From Cohnella endophytica (GTDB lineage: Bacteria; Bacillota; Bacilli; Paenibacillales; Paenibacillaceae), in the NCBI RefSeq assembly GCF_003628305.1, contig NZ_RBZM01000007.1:248001-312000 (forward strand): a stretch of 64,000 bases of DNA. The letters run 5' to 3'. The translations under genes and the position numbers were made by a program. Below are positions 1 through 8,961 of this stretch, in pieces (positions within the stretch are counted from its first letter, which is position 1; the number at the start of each line of letters is the position of its first letter). The notes under the pieces are model-generated. The model made no database searches and had not been told where the DNA came from. It saw nothing but the letters and a program-made list of their open reading frames with translations.

Positions 1-1360
1 TGCCCACTTCTTTCCGGAATAACTTGCTGATATAATTCCCGCTGGCGTTAAATTGTTCGCCGAGGTGCTCCAATGAAATTTCCCGTTTGTAGGAAGCGTG
101 CAAATAATTTAAAATGCTTTTGATGATCGGACTGTATTCTTGGCGAATAAATGCACGGTTGCGAGCTTCCATTTTCTCTCGGAACAGATTCCGGTAAAAA
201 GCCGTAAGTTCAGCCAGATTCTCGATTTCTTTCGCAAGAGTCGTGTCCTTAAAATAGGCATCGCTCTCATCCAGAATAAACAGAAGCCCCTCGTACACTT
301 TTTTGACGTCGGTTTCGGTCATGCACGGCTTTTCCCGGAGCAACTGCTCCCAATTATCCCTATACAGCTGATATTGTTCGAATTGGCCTTCTTTCAAGTG
401 GGTTTTCATGTTCATTATGTGCTGGCTTGCCGTATCCAGGACGCTTGGATCTTCGTTCCAACCGCACGGATAATTCAAGACGTATTCCTCGGGCTTATAG
501 AACTTGTGGTTGATTGCCTGTTTTGCTTGTTCGTATGCCCGGTTTAATTCCTGGAAGGATTGGAAGAAACCGCTTATGCCAAATACGGTTTCTACGTTAA
601 TAAATCGTCTGAGCGAGCTGCTGATCATCGCGATCAGCTCGTTCAGGCGATTTCTCGATTCCTGCTCGCTTTTGATTTCGCTGTTGCTCAAGATGACGAC
701 GTAACGATTTTCTTCGCTCCGTAACCCTTCCACTTCTTTCTCTTTCGCAAGCAGCTCGGCCATAATATTCAGGATGGCGTTCTGGAGCAGGTGGGATCCG
801 TTCTGATCCGGATAACGATTCACTGCTTTACGATAATGCCTGACGGTAAAGAGAGCTACCAGCATATTCGACTCTTTCAGATTGGTCTGAAGGGAGGCGG
901 GAGGCTGTCCGTTTAACCATTGCCTCAGGCCGTCTTCCTTGGACCGTGCCTTGTTTTCCAGACGGGAGACAGGGCTTATTTTTGTTGCGTCAAGCTCGTC
1001 TTTAAGTTGAATCAGCATGTCGGCGATGAGCTCTCCGCTCATGCTCGGTTTGTAGAAATAGTCGGAGGCCCCCAGTTTCATGGCGCTCTTTACGTTCGCC
1101 AAGTCGTCAAAGCTGCTTAAAATAATGATTTTCGTTTCAAGCCCTTGCTGCCGGACCTCCTCCAGTACTTGAAGTCCGTTTTTTTTCGGCATCTTAATGT
1201 CCAGTATTACCACGTCGGGGAGCAACTCTAGAATGGACTGAATCGCTTTCTCGCCGTCCTCCGCTTCCCCGACGATTTCGATTCCATGCGATTCCCAATT
1301 CCGGCAGGATTTAATGCCTATTCTGACCAACGGTTCGTCGTCTACGATCAAAACTCTCAT
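1..1360 (-). CDS. AraC-type response regulator (YesN-like), 3' end outside the window
   Basis: Cytoplasmic DNA-binding response regulator; 453 residues are visible and the C-terminus runs off the left edge. The N-terminal receiver domain has the acidic pair D7/D8 and phospho-acceptor D54 in LDIKMP. A long middle region follows. The visible end (ISLEHLGEQFNASGNYISKLF) is the first helix-turn-helix of an AraC domain, so roughly half of that domain is missing here. The start is the ATG at 1360, immediately after the kinase stop codon, with AGGGGA upstream. It pairs with the kinase just upstream. By analogy with YesM/YesN it should activate a sugar-uptake operon, but no transporter lies beside it inside the window. 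Confidence 0.93.
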   Translation of the reverse strand, partial: MRVLIVDDEPLVRIGIKSCRNWESHGIEIVGEAEDGEKAIQSILELLPDVVILDIKMPKKNGLQVLEEVRQQGLETKIIILSSFDDLANVKSAMKLGASDYFYKPSMSGELIADMLIQLKDELDATKISPVSRLENKARSKEDGLRQWLNGQPPASLQTNLKESNMLVALFTVRHYRKAVNRYPDQNGSHLLQNAILNIMAELLAKEKEVEGLRSEENRYVVILSNSEIKSEQESRNRLNELIAMISSSLRRFINVETVFGISGFFQSFQELNRAYEQAKQAINHKFYKPEEYVLNYPCGWNEDPSVLDTASQHIMNMKTHLKEGQFEQYQLYRDNWEQLLREKPCMTETDVKKVYEGLLFILDESDAYFKDTTLAKEIENLAELTAFYRNLFREKMEARNRAFIRQEYSPIIKSILNYLHASYKREISLEHLGEQFNASGNYISKLFRKEVG

Positions 1361-3157
1361 TTAATCCCCTCGATTTCCTTGGCCCATGATCGGAATGACG
1401 ATGCGGGCCGTAGTTCCTTGGTTTTCCGTGCTTTCCAGATATAGACCGTATCCAATGCCGAAATTCATCTCGATTCTCTTGCGAATGTTGGAGATTCCGA
1501 TCGAGTTTAATTTATGCTCCGCGTTATTCGAGTCGATGGCGTCCAGTTGTTCGACGGACAAGCCCTTCCCGTTATCGATCACCGACATGACCAGGTTTTC
1601 ATCCGATTTCTCGATTCGCACGATCAGCTTGCCTTTGTGCGCGATGTCGTAAAAACCATGAAAAACGGCGTTCTCCACAAGCGGCTGCAGCATGAACTTA
1701 GGGGTACGGCAGTGCAAAACCTCTTCCCCCGCCTCATATAACACTTCGAATTTGTTCAAGTAGCGGAAGCCGAGAATTTTCGTGTAATCCTGAATAAAGT
1801 CAAGCTCCTCCTTGACCGTAACGTAATCCGAATCGGTTTTGGCAGTGAAGCGGATGACGGACGAGAATGCCGTAAGCGCTTCCTCGATTCCGGCCGCACC
1901 TTGGAGCTTCGCCATCCACTTGATGACGTTTATCGTATTATACATGAAGTGTGGGTTAATCTGAGATTGGAGCGCGCGCAGCTCCGCATTTCGCTTTTCT
2001 TGCTCTTCCTGATAAATCCGCCGGATAAGCATGCGGATTTCCTGAAGCATTCCATCGACCGTCATGCTGATTTTCCCGATTTCTCCATGCTCGATATGCA
2101 CCTTGACCTCCAGATTGCCCCTGGAAACCTCCCGCATTTTTTTCTCGAGGCTTGCCAATGGCTTCGTGATGCTCGTCGCGATGAAAATGGCGGTTATTAT
2201 CGATAGAACAAGGACAAGGAGCAGCAATGCAAAAATGATCTTTAACAAAAAGTTCAAATAGCTGAACATTTCGTTTTTGGGTATGATCGTGATGGCCCGC
2301 CAATGGGACAAGGAGGATTCGGAGACTAGAGCAAATACGTTTTTATTTTCGTATTTTCCCGTCTGGTCAATGGCATCGATGTCGAACGGCAGAACTTGTT
2401 TGGAATTTTGGCTGATCTCCGCTTCGTTCGGACTATAGATGATGTTTTTCTGTTCGTCGATCAAATAAAACTTGGTGTTCTCCGTAAAGCTGATGTCGCT
2501 CCATAATTGCTTCAGCTTGTCGACCCCGAGATTTAGCATGACCAGACCAAGGTCTTCCCTCGTGTAGGGATCGATGATGGACCGTCCTACGGAAACGACG
2601 TATTTTTTCTTGACCGCCATCAGTTTGTCGGCGTGAATGCCTACGAATACGTGGCTTCCTTTCCGCTTCAATATTTCCCGGACGTAGGGCTGAAGGAAAA
2701 ATTCGTCGTTCAGATAGGTATGGTTTACATACTCCAGGTTACTTCGGCCAATTAACAAATGGTTCGTGATTTGATAGATCATTGCCGAGTCTATTACGTT
2801 GGAGTAATTCAGAATGTTGTTGGCAATCGCATGGTTGATCGTATCGAAGTCCCGGGAAATTTCCAAGCCTTTGTACGGGTAATCGCGGTAATCCTTTTTC
2901 ATGAGCTGAAAAATTTCCTTGTTATAAATCGGATACATCGACAGGGAGATGACCGGTTCCAGCGAAGTATTAATGTTTTTGATGATTTGTTCGTTATTTT
3001 GGACGGCGGCGTCTTTAATGATTTCTTTGTTGTAGCTCACATACAGCCATAGGAAGATTCCTCCGATTACGAGAAAAGGGATAACCGTAAAACAAGAAAA
3101 GGCGATTATCAGACGCGGCTTCAATCGCATCTCGGCGATCATTTTCTTCATTCGCAA
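1361..3157 (-). CDS. Sensor histidine kinase, YesM type
   Basis: Membrane sensor kinase of 598 residues. Order: transmembrane segment at about 16-40, an extracellular Cache-like sensing domain, a second transmembrane segment at about 305-330, a HAMP linker, a His_kinase domain with H403 in INPHFMYNTIN, and a C-terminal HATPase with N-box (PLVENAVFHG) and DNGKG motifs. It should phosphorylate the response regulator whose ATG follows its stop codon directly. The ligand cannot be read from the sequence; family members usually sense carbohydrates or cell-wall stress. No convincing promoter was found in the 176 bp before the gene. Confidence 0.93.
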   Translation of the reverse strand: MRMKKMIAEMRLKPRLIIAFSCFTVIPFLVIGGIFLWLYVSYNKEIIKDAAVQNNEQIIKNINTSLEPVISLSMYPIYNKEIFQLMKKDYRDYPYKGLEISRDFDTINHAIANNILNYSNVIDSAMIYQITNHLLIGRSNLEYVNHTYLNDEFFLQPYVREILKRKGSHVFVGIHADKLMAVKKKYVVSVGRSIIDPYTREDLGLVMLNLGVDKLKQLWSDISFTENTKFYLIDEQKNIIYSPNEAEISQNSKQVLPFDIDAIDQTGKYENKNVFALVSESSLSHWRAITIIPKNEMFSYLNFLLKIIFALLLLVLVLSIITAIFIATSITKPLASLEKKMREVSRGNLEVKVHIEHGEIGKISMTVDGMLQEIRMLIRRIYQEEQEKRNAELRALQSQINPHFMYNTINVIKWMAKLQGAAGIEEALTAFSSVIRFTAKTDSDYVTVKEELDFIQDYTKILGFRYLNKFEVLYEAGEEVLHCRTPKFMLQPLVENAVFHGFYDIAHKGKLIVRIEKSDENLVMSVIDNGKGLSVEQLDAIDSNNAEHKLNSIGISNIRKRIEMNFGIGYGLYLESTENQGTTARIVIPIMGQGNRGD

Positions 3158-3333
3158 AGTCCATTCTAAGTTTGGATTAATAATACCCGTCTAGTCTATA
3201 TGAAGTTCAACAAACGACTTATAAATCCCTCCTTCAGGGTCAAGCGAGTCCGGCGATGATATATTCATATAATTGGATAGGTTTGTATGCTATACTGAGC
3301 ATAAAGTCCCGATTAAGTAGGAAGTGAACAGGC

Positions 3334-4239
3334 ATGAAGATTCAGGTCCATTCTAGCCATACGAACCTCGAGAGCGTTTCCCTGAAAGGCCTTACCATTT
3401 CGCTCCTTTCTTCGGGAGATGGAACGGAGATCATTCATCACAAGCTGGAGCAAGGCGGCCGATGGGCACTCGCCCCGGAAGAGGGCTGGCTGGCGCTCGA
3501 ATACGTGTATATCATTTCCGGAGAATTGATATGGAAGACCGAAGAGGGCGATACGTCCATTAAAGCCGGCGATTCTATTTCCGCCTATATGATTACAGAA
3601 CTTGCCTTATTCGTCGCGGCGACGGACACCGAGTTTCTCTACGTCGTCTCCCGCCCGTACTTTCATAACTACAGCAATTGGACCCAAGAGCTGATGGACC
3701 TTGCCGTGAAAATCGAAGAGAAGGACGGATATACTTCGGATCATTGCGAGAGAATCAAGAAACTTGCGATGATGGTGGGAGAAGAGTTAAAGCTATCCGC
3801 CTACGACATGTTTATTCTTAATCAGTCCGCATTTTATCACGACATCGGCAAAACGCGGGTGCCTGAAGAAATCTTGAACAAGCCGGGTAAACTCACGCAG
3901 GAAGAATACGAAGTGATGAAGCTGCACACTACTCACGGTAAAGAGTTGCTATATGAGAGAGGGCTGCCCGACCTGAGGGTCGTGGGAGATATCGTCGAGC
4001 AGCATCACGAAAGGTATGACGGCAAAGGATATCCCGCTGGACGACAGGGGAATGAGATTTCCATTCTGGCTTCTATTATCGCGGTCGTCGATTCCTTCGA
4101 TGCAATGACGGTGGATCGGGTATATCACAAAGGGATCCCGGTTGACGAAGCTTTGCTTGAAATTAAGAGGAATAGCGGCACCATCTATCATCCGGACATC
4201 GTAACGGCATTCTTGAATATTGCCGACCAATTGACTTGA
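3334..4239 (+). CDS. Cupin-like / HD-GYP domain protein
   Basis: Protein of 301 residues joining two parts. Residues about 1-110 look like a small cupin beta-barrel (VYIISGELIWKTEEGD, then IKAGDSI). Residues about 120-301 are an HD-GYP phosphohydrolase with H169-D170 in YHDIGKTRVP, a downstream HH pair in VEQHHERYDGKGYP, and the GYP triad at 232-234. HD-GYP proteins commonly hydrolyse cyclic di-GMP; here the activity is inferred from intact motifs. The cupin part has no obvious full metal-binding set and may bind a ligand. ATG 3334 follows AGGAAGTG. A small secreted protein starts 15 bases after its stop, suggesting co-transcription. Confidence 0.85.
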   Translation: MKIQVHSSHTNLESVSLKGLTISLLSSGDGTEIIHHKLEQGGRWALAPEEGWLALEYVYIISGELIWKTEEGDTSIKAGDSISAYMITELALFVAATDTEFLYVVSRPYFHNYSNWTQELMDLAVKIEEKDGYTSDHCERIKKLAMMVGEELKLSAYDMFILNQSAFYHDIGKTRVPEEILNKPGKLTQEEYEVMKLHTTHGKELLYERGLPDLRVVGDIVEQHHERYDGKGYPAGRQGNEISILASIIAVVDSFDAMTVDRVYHKGIPVDEALLEIKRNSGTIYHPDIVTAFLNIADQLT

Positions 4240-4253
4240 GAGGAGGTGAGAAC

Positions 4254-4538
4254 ATGAAACGAATCCTTGTATCTCTTGCATCTTTGATGATCATTTTCTC
4301 CGTGTTCGGAGGCGTTGCGAGCGCGAAATATCAACCGCAAAACGATATTTCGATCAACCTGAAATTGCCTGTCAACCTGCCTAATCTCGGCACGGGAAGC
4401 TTGACTTTCGGTTTGCAGCAGACGGTTCAACAAACCCTTACCCAAACTACCGGCCTTTCCGTAGACTACTTCTACATATGGGTGAACGTGAACGACGTGC
4501 CAGTGGCCGCGATCGACCCGGCCAAAGCAATGGTTTAA
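4254..4538 (+). CDS. Small secreted protein of unknown function
   Basis: A 94-residue protein. ATG 4254 is chosen because GGAGGTGA at 4240-4247 sits just before it and because the product then starts with a clear signal peptide (MKRILVSLASL, hydrophobic core, cleavage predicted near ASA-K). The mature part of about 70 residues is rich in N, L, Q and T and has no cysteine. It contains a QTVQQTLTQTTGLSVDYFYIWVN stretch that looks beta-forming. I do not recognise the family. A terminator follows directly, so it appears to be the last gene of a two-gene unit with the HD-GYP protein. Confidence 0.7.
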   Translation: MKRILVSLASLMIIFSVFGGVASAKYQPQNDISINLKLPVNLPNLGTGSLTFGLQQTVQQTLTQTTGLSVDYFYIWVNVNDVPVAAIDPAKAMV

Positions 4539-4557
4539 TCGGATACTTTGAATAATA

Positions 4558-4586
4558 AAGAACCCGGCAGAGTCTGCCGGGTTCTT
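4558..4586 (+). terminator. Hairpin terminator after the HD-GYP unit
   Basis: Perfect 12-bp stem (4558-4569 with 4575-4586) around a 5-base loop. The following T-run is weak, so efficiency is uncertain. Confidence 0.65.
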
Positions 4587-4772
4587 ACCTATGAAAAACA
4601 ATTGCACGCAAAGATGCAGTGTGATATGATGAGAACATCCTTGACTATTTTTATCAATATGTACAGAGTTAACGCATCTTATCTACACCTTAATCTTACC
4701 ACATGGATTTACGGGTTGTCAAACGTTCTTTTTCTTTTCCGGATTAGACTGAAAAGGAGTGTGTTCACAAAG

Positions 4773-7190
4773 ATGATTAACGCAAAAGATTGGCAGCAAG
4801 AGCAGGAGCGGTTGGAGCTGATTACGCAAAAGCTACATTCGAGAATCGTCGAGCTGGAGCCCGAGGTCGATCAACTGCACGATCAGGCGGCGGACATTCG
4901 CAAGCGATTCTGGGAAGAAGTAACGGTTAATACGAGCACGCAGGAAGATTTCGAAGAGACCTTCTTCACGATCAAACAGCAGGCAGCGGTGTTATCCGAA
5001 CGTGAACGCAGCCACCGGCAGAGAGTGCAGCAGTGGAAGAGTATGAAAAGGCTGCTGCCGTCTCCCTATTTCGGACGCATCGATTTCCAAGAGGATGGCC
5101 TGGGCTTCAGCGAAGAAGTCTATATAGGCGTGTCGTCCTTCGTCGATGCGGACGGTATGAGCTTCCTGGTGTATGACTGGCGTACGCCCATTGCGAGCTT
5201 GTATTACGACTATTCCCCCGGAGCGGTCTCCTTCCAAACGCCGGGAGGAAACATCGCCGGGACAATGAAGCTGAAGCGACAGTACCGGATTCGCGACGGG
5301 CAAATACGGAATTTGTTCGACTCGAGCTTAACGATCGGCGACGAATTGCTGCAGCAAGTACTCGGGAAGGGCGCGGACGCTCAGATGAAGAGCATCGTGG
5401 CCACCATCCAGAAAGAGCAGAACGCCATCATCCGCAACGACAAAAGCCGGATGCTTATTGTGCAAGGGGCGGCCGGAAGCGGGAAAACCTCGGCGGCGCT
5501 GCAACGTGTGGCGTACTTGCTGTACAAACACCGCGATAATCTCAAAGCCGACCAGGTCGTTCTTTTCTCCCCTAATCCGATGTATAACAGCTACGTATCC
5601 ACGGTTCTTCCCGAGCTTGGCGAGGAGAATATGCAGCAGACGACCTTCCAGGAATATCTTGAATATTGGCTTGGTTCCTCGTTACGGCTTGAGGACCCGT
5701 TCGATCAGCTCGAATACGTGCTGACCGAACAATCGACGCCGGGATACGAGGCCAGATTAAACGGGATCCAATATAAGTCGTCGGAAGCGTATCTTAAAGC
5801 TCTCCAGAGCTATGCATCGTGGTTGGGACGGGAAGGAATGCAATTCCACTCGATCCGTTTCAGGGACCGTGATTTGATCTCCGCCGAGCAAATGAAATCG
5901 AAGTTCTACAGCTATGATGCTTCCCTTCGCCTGATTAACCGCGTCGTTCTGCTGCAGGAGTGGTTGCTGCGGGAGCTGACCTTGCTGGAACGCAAGGAGC
6001 GGGAGGAAGCATGGGTGCAGGAAGAGCTTAATTACCTCGATAACGATCAGTATGCCGAAGCCTATAAATCGCTGCGCAAAGAGGACGGCGTTTTCGAATT
6101 TGCCGAGCAATATGTCGAAGCCTACAATAAACTGATCAACAATCGCCAGCAAGACGAGGATGTCTTCGACTTTGCCCAGCAGGAGGAAGAGCTGCTGCGC
6201 CGAATGGTCGTGAAGGAGCAGTTTAGACCGCTGAGGCAAGGCGTGAAGAGGTTGTCGTTCATAGATATGGTCGGGCTGTACGCCCAGCTGTTCGACGATG
6301 ATGCCGCTTACCGGGAGATGGCGAGTGAGGCCGAAGTGCCCGGGCTTTGGGCGGAAATCTGCAAGCAGACGAAGGAAAAGCTGAGCCGCTTCGAGTTGTT
6401 CTATGAGGATACGACGCCATACCTGTACCTAAAGGAACTCATCGAGGGCGTTCGAACAAATACCGAGGTGCGGTACTTATTCGTCGATGAGGGTCAGGAC
6501 TACTCCATGTTTCAATATGAGTTTCTCAGAAAATTGTTCCCGCGCGCCCGTATGACGGTGCTCGGCGATTTCGGTCAGGCGATCTTCACTCAGGCGACGA
6601 ATTTGCATGAGACGGATTCGCCTTTGATCCGGCTTTATGATGCGGCAGAAACGAGTCAGTACTTTCTTGTCCGCAGTTATCGCTCCACCCGCGAGATCGT
6701 GGACTTCACGAAGTCGTTATTGCCAGGCGGGGAGGAGATCGTTCCCTTCGAGAGAAGCGGCAGGAAGCCGCTCCTCTCGAAAGCGGGCAGCAACGAGGCG
6801 CGCGCGGAACGAATGGCGGCTGATCTCGCGGCGCTTCAGGCCGAAGGCTTCGCTTCCATCGCCGTCATTACGAAGACGGCGGCCGAGAGCAGCGATGCCT
6901 TCGAGGCTTTGACGGCTCGGGGCTGTCAGGCGCTGCGGCACATCACGAAAAATACGCCCAACTTCGAGAAGGGAACGCAGGTTATTCCCGCGTATCTCGC
7001 CAAGGGCGTAGAATTCGACGCCGTGCTGATCTACGACGCTTCTTCGCGGGCGTATCATCGGGAAAGCGAGCGCAAGCTCTTCTATACGGCCTGTACGCGC
7101 GCCATGCATCGGCTTATCCTGTACGCAATAGGAGAACCGACGCCTTTCATTCAGGCATTGGACACATCCCTGTATGAGGTAGAGGAATGA
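4773..7190 (+). CDS. helD: HelD-type RNA polymerase recycling motor ATPase
   Basis: UvrD/Rep-like superfamily 1 ATPase of 805 residues. HelD proteins enter RNA polymerase and release stalled or nucleic-acid-bound enzyme. The N-terminus is a long coiled coil (about 1-85), the arm that reaches into the secondary channel. The P-loop GAAGSGKT is at 232-239, the Walker B-type VDEGQD has D572/E573, then GDFGQAIF, SYRSTREI, KGVEFDAVLIYD and YTACTRAMHRL helicase motifs. ATG 4773 is preferred over the longer open frame from 4548 because AAAAGGAGTG precedes it and the upstream stretch reads through the previous terminator. It is monocistronic between two hairpins. Confidence 0.92.
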   Translation: MINAKDWQQEQERLELITQKLHSRIVELEPEVDQLHDQAADIRKRFWEEVTVNTSTQEDFEETFFTIKQQAAVLSERERSHRQRVQQWKSMKRLLPSPYFGRIDFQEDGLGFSEEVYIGVSSFVDADGMSFLVYDWRTPIASLYYDYSPGAVSFQTPGGNIAGTMKLKRQYRIRDGQIRNLFDSSLTIGDELLQQVLGKGADAQMKSIVATIQKEQNAIIRNDKSRMLIVQGAAGSGKTSAALQRVAYLLYKHRDNLKADQVVLFSPNPMYNSYVSTVLPELGEENMQQTTFQEYLEYWLGSSLRLEDPFDQLEYVLTEQSTPGYEARLNGIQYKSSEAYLKALQSYASWLGREGMQFHSIRFRDRDLISAEQMKSKFYSYDASLRLINRVVLLQEWLLRELTLLERKEREEAWVQEELNYLDNDQYAEAYKSLRKEDGVFEFAEQYVEAYNKLINNRQQDEDVFDFAQQEEELLRRMVVKEQFRPLRQGVKRLSFIDMVGLYAQLFDDDAAYREMASEAEVPGLWAEICKQTKEKLSRFELFYEDTTPYLYLKELIEGVRTNTEVRYLFVDEGQDYSMFQYEFLRKLFPRARMTVLGDFGQAIFTQATNLHETDSPLIRLYDAAETSQYFLVRSYRSTREIVDFTKSLLPGGEEIVPFERSGRKPLLSKAGSNEARAERMAADLAALQAEGFASIAVITKTAAESSDAFEALTARGCQALRHITKNTPNFEKGTQVIPAYLAKGVEFDAVLIYDASSRAYHRESERKLFYTACTRAMHRLILYAIGEPTPFIQALDTSLYEVEE

Positions 7191-7222
7191 GGTATGGATA
7201 AGGAATAGGCTCTAGAGCATGG

Positions 7223-7263
7223 AAAAAACCTTGATTGACCCGTGAGGTCAATCAAGGTTTTTT
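7223..7263. terminator. Bidirectional terminator between helD and deoD
   Basis: Perfect 18-bp stem (7223-7240 with 7246-7263) with a 5-base loop, A-run on one side and T-run on the other, between two convergent genes. Confidence 0.9.
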
Positions 7264-7287
7264 GTTTATTCCTATATTCATTGGGTT

Positions 7288-7992
7288 CTACTTCGATACA
7301 GTTTCCAGTGCGACTTCGATCATGTCGTTAAAGGTGGTTTGTCTCTCTTGCGACGTTGTTTGTTCGCCGGTAAGAATATGATCGCTAACGGTTACAAGGC
7401 ATAAGCCTTTAACTCCGAATTTGCAGGACAAATAATAAAGCACCGCTGCTTCCATCTCTACGGCCAATACGCCATGCTTGCCAAGCTTATTAACCACTTC
7501 TTGGCTTTCCGAGTAGAAAACGTCGGATGAAAGTACATTTCCTACGCGAAGACTCAGACCTTTATCCGTTCCGACTTCATAAGCCTTCTTGATTAAATCG
7601 AAGCTACCGATCTGCGGGAAATCGAATCCGGGGAATTGGTTGCGAATGATGGCGGAATCAGTCGCCGCCGCTTGCGCGATAATCACGTCGCGGATTTTTA
7701 CATCATGTTGGATGGCACCGCAAGTTCCAACGCGAATGAGATTTTTGGCGCCGTAATCGTTGATCAATTCATGAATGTAAATGGCGGCGGAAGGCATTCC
7801 CATTCCCGTACCTTGAACGGATACGCGATTTCCTTTATAAGTACCCGTATAGCCTAACATGCCACGTACGTTGTTGTAACAAACCGTACCTTCCAGGAAG
7901 GTCTCGGCAATATATTTTGCGCGTAGCGGATCGCCCGGCAGCAACACGGATTCTGCAATTTCGCCGACTTTGGCTTCGAGATGAATACTCAA
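7288..7992 (-). CDS. deoD: Purine-nucleoside phosphorylase, DeoD type
   Basis: Cytoplasmic enzyme of 234 residues, full length for the hexameric DeoD family. It splits purine (deoxy)ribonucleosides with phosphate into base and pentose-1-phosphate. Visible family features are [14 protein letters not shown] at the start, the phosphate-site region [19 protein letters not shown], and the substrate-binding [11 protein letters not shown]. The product pentose-1-phosphate is the substrate of DeoB, encoded about 1 kb away, so the locus is a nucleoside salvage unit. A Crp-type palindrome lies about 105 bp upstream of its start codon. Confidence 0.96.
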   Translation of the reverse strand: MSIHLEAKVGEIAESVLLPGDPLRAKYIAETFLEGTVCYNNVRGMLGYTGTYKGNRVSVQGTGMGMPSAAIYIHELINDYGAKNLIRVGTCGAIQHDVKIRDVIIAQAAATDSAIIRNQFPGFDFPQIGSFDLIKKAYEVGTDKGLSLRVGNVLSSDVFYSESQEVVNKLGKHGVLAVEMEAAVLYYLSCKFGVKGLCLVTVSDHILTGEQTTSQERQTTFNDMIEVALETVSK

Positions 7993-8048
7993 GTAAATCC
8001 CTCCAAATTGTTCGTATGTAACTTCGAATTAGCTTCACCAAAAATCAT

Positions 8049-8076
8049 AGCATAATACGCATCCGCGTTATGTTAA
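8049..8076 (-). promoter_or_regulatory. Candidate deoD promoter
   Basis: On the minus strand TTAACA (8076-8071) and TATGCT (8054-8049) are spaced by 16 bp. The match is moderate. The Crp-type palindrome is centred about 60 bp upstream of the expected start point, the usual class I activator position. Confidence 0.45.
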
Positions 8077-8093
8077 TAGAATAACTCCATAAA

Positions 8094-8109
8094 CGTGAAC
8101 TAGTTCACA
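8094..8109. promoter_or_regulatory. Crp/Fnr-type operator upstream of deoD
   Basis: Sequence CGTGAACTAGTTCACA contains the perfect 14-bp palindrome GTGAACTAGTTCAC at 8095-8108. This is GTGA-N6-TCAC, the core of the Crp consensus TGTGA-N6-TCACA. It sits between deoD and the gene for a Crp/Fnr-family regulator whose recognition helix carries R-E-S-I-S-K, similar to the R-E-T-V-G-R of Crp. Confidence 0.65.
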
Positions 8110-8175
8110 TTTTAACCGTTAGCCTAGTAACGGAAGCGGAGCGCTTTCATTTGTTATATTGGGTGCACGGAATCG

Positions 8176-8892
8176 CTAAGGGTTAGACCACTTGCGAAGG
8201 GTAGGGAACTCCTCCGTTTCATGACAAATCGATTCTAACTTCTCCATATCGAGGAGGTATAGAAACTTATCCCGAATGTCGATCAGCCCTTCGCTCTGAA
8301 ATTCGCCTAACGTTTTGGATATCGATTCCCTAGTGACTCCGAGCATGTTGGCGATCAAGGACTGATTAATTTTAAAGTCGATTTTGTAAACGTTATTGAG
8401 GGTTACTCCAAAGTTGTAATAGAGGTCCATGAGGAGATTGGCGACTTTTCCGCGTACGTCATAGAAGGTCAAATAGCGAATCATGCGATTGAGCATGCGG
8501 GTTCGCTCAACGAGAATCTTGTATGCATTTCGCAGTACCGAGGGATATTTATCAACGATCTGCAAGAAGTCTTGCTTCTGCATCAGCCAAGCCGAGACGT
8601 TCTCCAAGGCCTCGATGGATGAAATTCGATGATTATCGCTGGACAGGGCTTCTACTTCTCCGATAATATCGCCCGCCATCGTTAGGCTAAGGACGATTTC
8701 CTTGCCTTCGTATATCCGATAGATCTTGACCATGCCCGAGCGAATGAGATAAACCTCGTCGCTTTCGTCATTCTCAAAGATAAGAACATGATTTTTCTTG
8801 AAGTGGCGTTCCTTGAGCAATGGGGTTATATATTGTAGTTCATCATGAGGAATATCGGAGAAAATCTTAATGTCGGAAACGTTGTTAATCAT
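8176..8892 (-). CDS. Crp/Fnr-family transcriptional regulator
   Basis: Regulator of about 238 residues. The N-terminal cyclic-nucleotide-binding-type beta-roll covers about 10-125 (HVLIFENDESDEVYLIRSGMVKIYR, then GDIIGEVEAL). A long dimer helix follows, then a winged helix with recognition helix GVTRESISKTLGEF. It has a single cysteine near the end, so an Fnr-type iron-sulphur cluster is unlikely. The start is taken as ATG 8892; GTG 8898 is also possible and gives two extra residues. It is flanked by deoD and deoB, and a Crp-type site lies between it and deoD, so nucleoside catabolism is its likely target. The effector is unknown. Confidence 0.88.
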   Translation of the reverse strand: MINNVSDIKIFSDIPHDELQYITPLLKERHFKKNHVLIFENDESDEVYLIRSGMVKIYRIYEGKEIVLSLTMAGDIIGEVEALSSDNHRISSIEALENVSAWLMQKQDFLQIVDKYPSVLRNAYKILVERTRMLNRMIRYLTFYDVRGKVANLLMDLYYNFGVTLNNVYKIDFKINQSLIANMLGVTRESISKTLGEFQSEGLIDIRDKFLYLLDMEKLESICHETEEFPTLRKWSNP

Positions 8893-8961
8893 TAGCACAC
8901 AACCTTTCGAGCTGGCTCAAAGATTATTGTAGCATGATATCAGAAGAATAGAGGTAACGAC

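Noticed and set aside
4548..4772. N-terminal extension of 75 codons on HelD
   Set aside because: It would start in the upstream terminator; ATG 4773 has a good ribosome site and gives the family's normal N-terminus.
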